Source: Prostheceraeus crozeri (Eukaryota; Platyhelminthes; Polycladida; Euryleptidae). From it: a stretch of 64,000 nt of DNA. The stretch covers positions 1 to 64,000 of the forward strand of contig CAJQUW010007852.1 of assembly GCA_907163375.1 (NCBI GenBank). Reading direction: 5' to 3'. Positions 35,418 to 43,000 of the stretch are shown here, one piece after another (the first letter of the stretch is position 1; the number at the start of each line of letters is the position of its first letter). The notes below the pieces were generated by a model that saw nothing but the letters and a program-made list of their open reading frames with translations, made no database searches and was not told the origin of the DNA. A program made the translations under genes and the position numbers.

Positions 35418-36752
35418 CTAACCGATCCTTACCATCTTTCCATTAAGAATTTCAATAGAATATTTTACATCTTCTAGCAATAAACCATAAGCCATCAATG
35501 AAGTTGTGGAATCTTTCTTTTCAATATTAATTGTTACATCACAACCATTTTTAATAATATCTTCAGATTGTGCACTTAAATCGAAACAGAAAATTGGATA
35601 TAAATGTCTCCAATCTCCAGGAGTTAATTGTGGTTCAACTCCAAATTCTGTACAAAGATTTCGATAACAATCATATCCTTCCATAAATTGATTATTGGTA
35701 TCATCGAATCTTAATGGATCAATTGGATATCGGGTTTGATTTAATGAAACTTGTAAACTTCGAATTGTATTAATATGAAAAATATTGTTGTTCTTATCAA
35801 AACTTGGAGAATTATTTCTTTGAAATGTTAGTAATAAATATCTTGGAGTATTCGCAGTTCTAGTAAAATGCCAGTTAAATCTTTGTTCGGAAAAAGTTAC
35901 TGAACTAGCAGTACGCTTTAGAAAATTTACTGGAATTGGTTTGTTAGTATTTAATCTTTTTGCAATAGCTGTTTCAACCTCTAAACTAGGAGTAATATGC
36001 TTTATCCACCATTCAAGTCTATCAATTTTTAAATATGCTTTTTTCCCAGTCTTACCAAAAAAGATTAATTCATTATTTGCTGTACGATGAATTATTAACT
36101 TAAATTTTAATTGATATGATATTTTATCATAATCTAAATAACCAAATAATGGAGACAATGACCAATTAACTGTCTGTTTACTTTTCTTGTTAAATTCACG
36201 TCTTTCTTTATATGCATCATTATTTGTTTTATTTAAATGTTTTGCAATATTTTCTACATCTTTCGCAATTCCTGCTGCATCTGTTCCAGCGTGAGTTAAA
36301 TCATCAACAATTATACCATCATTAGTATCAGGAAACCAACCTTCGATTTCATACTTTTTATTATTTTCACCAATTGTTATAAATCTAAGCATTGTATCAA
36401 TTACACCTGGAGAATCACTTATTGTTTCTATATTTTGAGTTACAACATCTAAACGCATTTGTGTAAATAATCTTGGAAAGAAATTATTCTCTAGTGCAAT
36501 ATTATCGGTTTCTGGTAATGGTGTTGTAAAATTAGCATCACTATATAAAGAATATTCACAATGTAAAAACGAATCAGGTAAATATATATAACTCTGCTGA
36601 TTATCAACTTCAAAAATTAAATCACCTCCAGTATTTACTCTACTGGAAGATCCGGGATTCATAGCAATTCTTATATAGTCATTCTTTTTTTGATTATTAC
36701 TGACGAACGGAGGATCGTCTAATCTAAATTTATTTTCGATAAGCGAAGACAT
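35418..36752 (-). CDS. Major capsid protein, double jelly-roll type (element C)
   Basis: 444 aa. The N-terminal pattern DLIFEVDNQQSYIYLPDSFL then HCEYSLY, and LENNFFPRLFTQMRLDVVTQ, corresponds by position and pattern to IEFVIPGG..DDYIDLSYAMLDLRFRI and LPLTALLRDVSLTIGEQQVE in A's capsid; further beta-rich blocks follow (SPLFGYLDYDKI, KAYLKIDRLEWWIKHI). Sequence identity is low, so the capsid call rests on layout, length and neighbours. Expected to form the shell. Followed by a hairpin cluster. Preceded by AAAAGTCAAATT, shared with the gene at 37392. Confidence 0.7.
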   Translation of the reverse strand: MSSLIENKFRLDDPPFVSNNQKKNDYIRIAMNPGSSSRVNTGGDLIFEVDNQQSYIYLPDSFLHCEYSLYSDANFTTPLPETDNIALENNFFPRLFTQMRLDVVTQNIETISDSPGVIDTMLRFITIGENNKKYEIEGWFPDTNDGIIVDDLTHAGTDAAGIAKDVENIAKHLNKTNNDAYKERREFNKKSKQTVNWSLSPLFGYLDYDKISYQLKFKLIIHRTANNELIFFGKTGKKAYLKIDRLEWWIKHITPSLEVETAIAKRLNTNKPIPVNFLKRTASSVTFSEQRFNWHFTRTANTPRYLLLTFQRNNSPSFDKNNNIFHINTIRSLQVSLNQTRYPIDPLRFDDTNNQFMEGYDCYRNLCTEFGVEPQLTPGDWRHLYPIFCFDLSAQSEDIIKNGCDVTINIEKKDSTTSLMAYGLLLEDVKYSIEILNGKMVRIG

Positions 36753-36800
36753 TTTTATAAAAAATAATTTGACTTTTTGTTTTTTCTCACAGACAGAAAA
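36753..36800 (-). promoter_or_regulatory. AAAAGTCAAATT promoter-like motif, capsid gene
   Basis: On the - strand AAAAAGTCAAATTATTTTTT lies ~20 bp before the capsid ATG. The gene at 37392 has AAAAGTCAAATTTAATCC at the same distance. A shared 12-mer in otherwise different flanks suggests a late-type promoter element. Confidence 0.45.
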
Positions 36801-36846
36801 AAATTTTACTAAAAAAATTACTAAAAAATTTTACTAAAATATAATT

Positions 36847-37392
36847 TTAGAATTTTGCTAGACCAGCTCCGCTACAGCTTTGCTGGTTAAACCGAAGGTT
36901 GCTGCTCACGCCATTACCTCTTATTTCTTCAATTGTTTTTTCATTATGTTTACTATCAGACGGAGCTCCGCTCCTCAAGGTTTCCCCAACAGCAATGTTA
37001 GCAATTTTGTTCTTTGTTTCATCTGAAAGTTTTTTTAATTTTTTTAGTTCTTCGGAATCATTCCTAAGTTTACGAATAGCTTCTAGTTGTTTTAATTCGT
37101 TTTGAGACTTGACAGCATTTGATATTGCACTAGCTGTACTACCTATAGCAGCTGCTCCTTTTGCAGCAGATGTAATCAAATCTTTATTATTTTTAATTAA
37201 GTTAACGATACTACCAATACCAGAGAAGATCCCAGCTCCTTCCGTGTGAACGGCACCTGCGGTGCCTAGGAACTTTTCTGTTCCGACTGTTTCTCTATTA
37301 TCATAATGATAAACAGGATTCATACGTGGTTCATGAGCAATTTTTTGATTTGAAGCAAAATGTTTAAGATTGTGTTTATAAATTATAGGCAT
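36847..37392 (-). CDS. Amphipathic Gly/Ala-rich virion-type protein (element C)
   Basis: 181 aa. The middle (~55-110) is Gly/Ala/Ile-rich (GAGIFSGIGSIVNLI, AAKGAAAIGSTASAISNAV) and amphipathic, followed by a charged helix (QLEAIRKLRNDSEELKKLKK). It resembles membrane-lytic or minor capsid proteins such as adenovirus pVI, though I cannot assign a family. At least three mini-hairpins lie inside the reading frame, including its last codons, and encode short Gly/Ala/Ser runs. It is flanked by capsid and fibre-candidate genes. Confidence 0.5.
   Translation of the reverse strand: MPIIYKHNLKHFASNQKIAHEPRMNPVYHYDNRETVGTEKFLGTAGAVHTEGAGIFSGIGSIVNLIKNNKDLITSAAKGAAAIGSTASAISNAVKSQNELKQLEAIRKLRNDSEELKKLKKLSDETKNKIANIAVGETLRSGAPSDSKHNEKTIEEIRGNGVSSNLRFNQQSCSGAGLAKF
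36858..36885. repeat. Nested hairpin at the C-terminal codons of the 181-aa gene
   Basis: CCAGCTCCGCTACAGC then TTTGCTGG: an outer CCAGC/GCTGG stem with AGCTCCGCT inside, whose - strand loop is GGA closed by C-G. It codes for the last residues before the stop at 36847. Confidence 0.65.
36962..36974. repeat. In-frame mini-hairpin in the 181-aa gene
   Basis: GGAGCTCCGCTCC, 5-bp stem; on the - strand the loop is GGA closed by C-G. Encodes part of RSGAPSD. Confidence 0.7.
37252..37284. repeat. In-frame double hairpin in the 181-aa gene
   Basis: GGCACCTGCGGTGCC (6-bp stem; - strand loop GCA closed by C-G) followed by GGAACTTTTCTGTTCC. Confidence 0.7.
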
Positions 37393-37432
37393 TTTTTAGG
37401 ATTAAATTTGACTTTTGAGAAAAAATATTTAC

Positions 37433-37552
37433 GATCGGCTAAAGCCTCGAGGAGCTTCGCTCCGATTGGTTAGTAACCTGAGGACCTTTGGTCCGATCGG
37501 CTAAAGCCTCGAGGAGCTTCGCTCCGATTGGTTAGAAACCCAAGACTTCGTC
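37433..37552. repeat. Duplicated hairpin block after the fibre-candidate gene
   Basis: Two nearly identical ~45-bp blocks (from 37433 and 37495), each holding CGATCGGCTAAAGCC, GGAGCTTCGCTCC and GATTGGTTAG. GGACCTTTGGTCC lies between them and GACTTCGTC at the stop of the gene that ends at 37555. It is the densest hairpin cluster of C and occupies the whole intergenic gap. Confidence 0.8.
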
Positions 37553-37554
37553 GA

Positions 37555-38442
37555 TTAAGATTTACGTTTGTGAATGGACAACAACTTCGAGATAACTTTA
37601 TTAATTGACTGTTGCACTTTATCTATTGCGTCAAGCAGCGTGTGATGTACTTTAATTTCTTTTCTATTAACTTGCATTTTCACCTGATTAATCTTCAATG
37701 CCGTTTTAAGAGCATTTAACTTAATTTTAAGAACATCTAATTGTCTTTTAACAGAATCTAACTGTTCTTTATTTTCTTTAGAGTTTTCTTGTAAATTTTT
37801 CTTTAATTCATTTTCTAAATTGATTTTCAGATTTTTCATTTTATCAACTTTTTCATTAAGTGAGTTTACTTCATTTATTATTCTATTCATCTTTTTCATT
37901 TGTTGAGTAATTTTAGAACTTAATTCATCAACACTTTTTTGGAATGTAGCTTGTAACTGCTTTAAATTTTTTTTAATTCTTTCAGGTAGTTTTTCTATTT
38001 CATCTTCTAATTGATCTTTTAACATTTTTATCTGATGTTTATTTTTAATTACAGCAGATTTTAAATTTAAAGAAAGTAATATTAAAATTTTTGATTGTTC
38101 AGAAATCTTTTTAAAAAGTTTTGCTATATCTGCTTCTAGCTCTCTATCCTTTTTATCAAGTTTTAATAATTTTTCGTTTAATGATTTGTCATTAAGTTTA
38201 AGCAACTTTAATTCGTTCATCAGTGGAACCAAAACATCGTTTATATATTTTTCCTTTAAGTCATTGATTTGTGTATCAACATATTGTTTATTTGTTAACT
38301 CTGTATTTTGTTGCGGAAGAATAGAAAGATGCAATGGTCCAGATAAAACGTCTCCAGTTTTCATGATATAATTTTCTATCTCTATTTCTAATTCACGATT
38401 ATTCGGGATATATGCACCTCCACCAACATTTGGTAACATCAT
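37555..38442 (-). CDS. Coiled-coil fibre candidate with phage-tail-fibre-like N-terminal motif
   Basis: 295 aa. Residues ~31-65 read MKTGDVLSGPLHLSILPQQN then ELTNKQYVDTQI, which strongly resembles the repeat of tailed-phage fibre proteins (GDTMTGPL.L ... A.NK.YVD). The rest (~66-290) is almost continuous heptad coiled coil rich in Lys, Glu, Leu and Asn. A trimeric fibre stalk anchored at the capsid vertex is the natural inference. I know of no established use of this motif in Polintons. The gene lies in the capsid-side cluster. Confidence 0.6.
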   Translation of the reverse strand: MMLPNVGGGAYIPNNRELEIEIENYIMKTGDVLSGPLHLSILPQQNTELTNKQYVDTQINDLKEKYINDVLVPLMNELKLLKLNDKSLNEKLLKLDKKDRELEADIAKLFKKISEQSKILILLSLNLKSAVIKNKHQIKMLKDQLEDEIEKLPERIKKNLKQLQATFQKSVDELSSKITQQMKKMNRIINEVNSLNEKVDKMKNLKINLENELKKNLQENSKENKEQLDSVKRQLDVLKIKLNALKTALKINQVKMQVNRKEIKVHHTLLDAIDKVQQSINKVISKLLSIHKRKS

Positions 38443-38459
38443 TTTTAAAACAATAAAAA

Positions 38460-38548
38460 AGTAAAACTTTTTCTAATAAAAATAAAAAAATAAAATTTTT
38501 TCTAATAAAAATAAAAAAAATAAAATTTTTTCTAATAAAAATAAAAAA
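38460..38548 (+). promoter_or_regulatory. A+T tandem repeat upstream of the 431-aa gene
   Basis: TTTTTTCTAATAAAAATAAA recurs three times (~38467, 38497, 38528) right up to the ATG at 38549, between divergent genes. Several C genes start directly after an A-run (AAAAAATGG), so this is a likely bidirectional promoter. Confidence 0.5.
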
Positions 38549-39844
38549 ATGGAAAATCCAAATTTAAAAAAATTATATTCCCCCGCATCATCCTGTTCTT
38601 CTTATTCGACGAGATCAACGGGATTTGAAAATAAATGTTTTGATAATAATAATAATAATAATAATAATCCATGTATAGATGTTAATATTTTATTTCAATT
38701 ACAAGCCGAAATATTTAGAGAACAGACTAAAGGTTTACCTTCTATAGAAACTAATTATTGTTTATTTCCGGGGGATCCATTTATTAAATTTATGGAGATT
38801 GTAAGTAAATATAATGATGTAGCTTATGTTGAATTAAATAAAGAAAATATGGTTATAATAGGCCATAATAATGTTTATGGATTTATTAGAGCAGTGTTAC
38901 CAATTAGTAATACTGATTGGATAGAAACTAAAATTATCAATTATATCAATATTAAAGAATTAGTTAAAAAATTAAAATCTTTTTCCAAAGAAAAAATAAG
39001 ATTATTTGTTGATGAACAAAATCAATATAACATTCACATAGAGAGTAAAAAACATAATGAAGAATTATTATGTCAAGTTTATTATAGAGACACAATTTAT
39101 AAACAAGAAACATTAGAAATGCCCCAAAGATATGATGATGATACGTATATAGGATTATATTCCAACTTAAATATTAATTTATTAAAATCTTATATAAATG
39201 GTTTAGCTCAACAAGAGAAAATTTATATGTGGACTACACCTTATACTATTAACAATAACCATAATCATAATAAACGAACCGAAGGTTCTAGGGCTTTGCC
39301 CGATCTTAAAGAATCTTATGATAATATAGATGATGATTCAGAAACATCTGAAAATGGTGTAAATGGTAAAAAAGATTATAAAAATATTAGTAATTATAAA
39401 AATTTATCTAAATTTCATTTTCTTACAATTGAAAATAATAATGATGGCATAGTTGAAGATACTGTTAGACAACTATGTGTGGGGTCTACAAAATTTAAAT
39501 TAGGATTTACATCTAATCAATTTAAAATTTTATCATCTTTAACTAAAACTAAAAGTGATTCAAATTATGGTGGTGTTATTAAATTTTCCAAAAGAGATCA
39601 AAGACCAATATTTTTCTCTATTATATTATTATCAGATAAAAGATGTAATTTAGAATTAGATATTCCAATAAGAGAATGGTATCCTATCATGGAAGGGCAT
39701 CCTATACCAAAACGTGTAATTTATGATGATGAAGAAACAATTTATGATGATGAAGAAACAATTTATGATGATGATGATGAATCAATAGTTAGTGAAAAAA
39801 AATTTAAATTATCTTTTGATAAAACATTATATGATGAAACTTAA
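38549..39844 (+). CDS. Possible sliding-clamp-like protein (element C)
   Basis: 431 aa. After a Ser/Asn-rich start (a poly-Asn run from an AAT microsatellite), residues ~70-110 read GDPFIKFMEIVSKYNDVAYV followed by ELNKENMVIIGHNN, reminiscent of the N-terminal PCNA fold (helix, then hydrophobic strands). A second domain follows, then a C-terminal KFSKRDQRPIFFSIILL. A processivity-factor role next to PolB would make sense, but the match is weak. It contains an in-frame mini-hairpin insert (39274) and a 21-bp in-frame repeat (IYDDEET, 39717-39785). It could equally be an unrelated replication protein. Confidence 0.35.
   Translation: MENPNLKKLYSPASSCSSYSTRSTGFENKCFDNNNNNNNNPCIDVNILFQLQAEIFREQTKGLPSIETNYCLFPGDPFIKFMEIVSKYNDVAYVELNKENMVIIGHNNVYGFIRAVLPISNTDWIETKIINYINIKELVKKLKSFSKEKIRLFVDEQNQYNIHIESKKHNEELLCQVYYRDTIYKQETLEMPQRYDDDTYIGLYSNLNINLLKSYINGLAQQEKIYMWTTPYTINNNHNHNKRTEGSRALPDLKESYDNIDDDSETSENGVNGKKDYKNISNYKNLSKFHFLTIENNNDGIVEDTVRQLCVGSTKFKLGFTSNQFKILSSLTKTKSDSNYGGVIKFSKRDQRPIFFSIILLSDKRCNLELDIPIREWYPIMEGHPIPKRVIYDDEETIYDDEETIYDDDDESIVSEKKFKLSFDKTLYDET
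39274..39305. repeat. In-frame double mini-hairpin in the 431-aa gene
   Basis: AACCGAAGGTT and GGGCTTTGCCC in tandem, giving RTEGSRALPD in the protein within an Asn/His-rich linker. Same pair as at 32145 and 40256. Confidence 0.85.
39717..39785 (+). repeat. 21-bp in-frame tandem repeat
   Basis: TTTATGATGATGAAGAAACAA repeated, encoding IYDDEET units in the acidic C-terminal part of the 431-aa protein. Confidence 0.75.
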
Positions 39845-40002
39845 TAAGATAAAACTTAATATGATAAAACTTAATGTGATAAAGAAAAAAATAACTAAAG
39901 AACGTGAAATATATAATAATATAAAATAACACTCAAGTCCTAAATATTAGAATGTTTATATCTAAAATTAAAACACAAATTTTTCCTTAAAAAATAAAAA
40001 AA

Positions 40003-43000
40003 ATGGAAAATACCAAGTTTTATTGTGTCTTATGTAAAAAAAAGTTGCAAACAAAAAGAAGTTATCAATCTCATTTAAATAGTAAATTGCATTTACAAAA
40101 TGTAGAACGAGTTGATGAAGGAAATATATTAAAATTAAATAGTTATAAAAACTATCTAGAAACATTGCCTACTGATATAAAAGTTAAAAAAATGTTTGAT
40201 GATTATTCACATTCGGAATATAAAAAAGTTTTTAATAGTGAAGATGAGACCATACAAACCGAAGGTTCTAGGGCTTCGCCCGTACATGGGACATCAGAGA
40301 TGTCTTCCAGGGCTTCGCCCGTACCAGATGGAAGATATTTATTTGGCGATACTGATGAATTTGATGAAGCTGAACGAAACGATGAAGCCTTAGCAAATAT
40401 AAAATATTTATTTAATCAGTCTTTTGAATATAATGAAACCGATAAAACTTTTTCTGATATTCTAACCAACTTTTATAATATATTTAAGAAATCTTTCAAA
40501 TGTTATATGAATGTAGAAGTACTTTATACAAAAAATGGACCTGATGGAATTCCTGAAGAAATAACACAAGGACATTTTACAAATTCACAAGAAATTCATA
40601 ATGTAAATGATATACAACCCATATTTGAATCGATGATACTTAAATTAGAAAATTGTATAATTGAAGCCCAGTTACGTGAATCTGGTTGGAGATTTGTTAA
40701 AATACTATCTAAGAAAATAGTAATTGATAAATATAAAAATAATACTGGTGGTAGTTATGTTTCTTTACCTTTCAGTTCACCACAAATAATCAACATAAAA
40801 AATGAAGATGATTATTGTTTTCTGTGGAGTATTATAGCACATTTACATCCTGCAGAATATCATAAAGAAAGACTAAGTCATTATAATAAAGAAGAATACA
40901 TAAATGAATTTGATCTTTCTGATGGCTTAGATGAATTTCCATATGATTATAATGGATTAATAAAGTTTCATAAAAAGAATAAAAATTTAATTGAAGTAAA
41001 TGTTTTTGAATTAAATGTGAATTATGTTTCTATTGGTAAAATTATTCCACTTTACTCAGATTCAAAGAAATTTTATTTGAATAATAAAAATTTATGTCAA
41101 TCAGAAATAGTATATAATGATAGAGGAAATTACATGCATCATAATATTTTTTACCAAGGAAAAATAATATGTACTGAAAAATTTGAACTTGTTAAAGCAC
41201 TATCACCAATAATGATTAATCATAATAATTATAAAGGACGTACTGATGATTATAATTACAAATATTCATCTTTATCTTCAGAATATCAACAAAAATTAGA
41301 AAATTTAAATAAAAGTTTACAAAAATGTAAAATAGATTATCAACAACAAATAAAAATGTTGCTACAAGAATATCACCATAAATATCAAAATGAGATAGAA
41401 ACAATTCAAAAATTAAATGAAGAAAATAATAAAGAATCGGCTATAGCCAGAGGAGCTTCGCTCCGATTAAATAATGAAGAAAATAAAGAATCGGCTAAAG
41501 CCAGAGGAGCTTCGCTCCGATTAAATGAATGTTTAAAAAAATGTCTACAACAATATAAAGAACAATATGATAAAGAATATATTTATCAGCTACAAATATT
41601 AAATCAAAATTATCATCAAAATACATTTAATATTACAAAAGAAATTAATGAAACACATGAAATATATCAAGATAAATTTGAAAAACTAGAACAGTCAAAA
41701 CAACCAGCACAAGCGAATATATTATATTATCAGGGTCATTTTATATTGTGTAAAGATGTTTCTATATTTACAAAAACTTCAGATAATAAAAATTTTCCTT
41801 GTCTTCAATGTATGACAAGTTTTAGAACTTTAGAAGAAATGAATAGACATTTGGAGAATTGCCAACAAAATGAAGCAGTTCAAAATACTTTTCCTAAAGA
41901 TGAATATTTAGAATATAATAAATGGTATTTTAAAAATAAAGTACCCTTTACTATTTATTGTGATTTTGAAGCATATAATGTTAATATGACACAAAATCGA
42001 ACGGAAAGTTCCAGGGCTTCACCCGATTCTGAAAATTGTACGGGCCAAGCCCTAGAACCTTCGGTTTTTAATTCTGAAAAAAGTGCACCTGGAAAAAGTT
42101 CAGCTGAACAAAGTAAAGAAAAATATTTATTTGAACAAAAACCATTATGTTGGGGAATGTACATTCATTCAAATTATCCTGAATTATTTAAATCAGAATA
42201 TTTTCAATACTATGGTGAAGATAGTTCAGAAATGTTTACAAAGAAAGTAGAAGAATTACAAGGACGTTTTTCACAATTGCTTGAAACAAATATTCCAATG
42301 ATGCCATTAACAGAAAAAGAAAAATTAAATTTTATTAATGAAACAAAATGTTATTACTGTGGAAGAGAATTTACAAAAAATTATAAAAATGGCAAAGGTA
42401 GATATCTTGACAAGCGAAGCGACGGCTCTGCCGTCAAGGTAAAAGATCATGATCATCTAAATGGATTATATAGAGGTGCAGCACATAATTCTTGTAATCT
42501 TAATGCTAATAAATTTAAATATAACTTTGTTCCTCTATATTTCTACAATGGTTCTAAATATGATTTCCATCTAGTAATGAAAGATTTATTTTCATCTGAA
42601 AAATTACAACAACAACAAATAAATGTACTATGTAAAACAGAAGGTGAATATTTTTCAATGCAATTAGGTTGCATTAGAATTTTAGATGCATTTAGATTTT
42701 TTACTCCTTATTCATTAGATGTTATGGGAAAAACTTTGAAATCTGAACAATGTAAAATATTAAATAAATATAATTTAAAACCTTTAAAAGGAATATTTCC
42801 GTATGAGTATATAGCCTGCGGCTCACAGTCGAAGACTGATATAACTGGAGATAAAACCTGTGGTTCACAGTCGAAGACTGATTTTAATTCTGTGAATAAA
42901 ATTATGGAAGAAGAACAACTTCCTCCAATAAATAAATTTAAATCAACATTAAAACAATCAAAATTATCTGACGAAGACTATGCAGAAGCTGAAAAAAATT

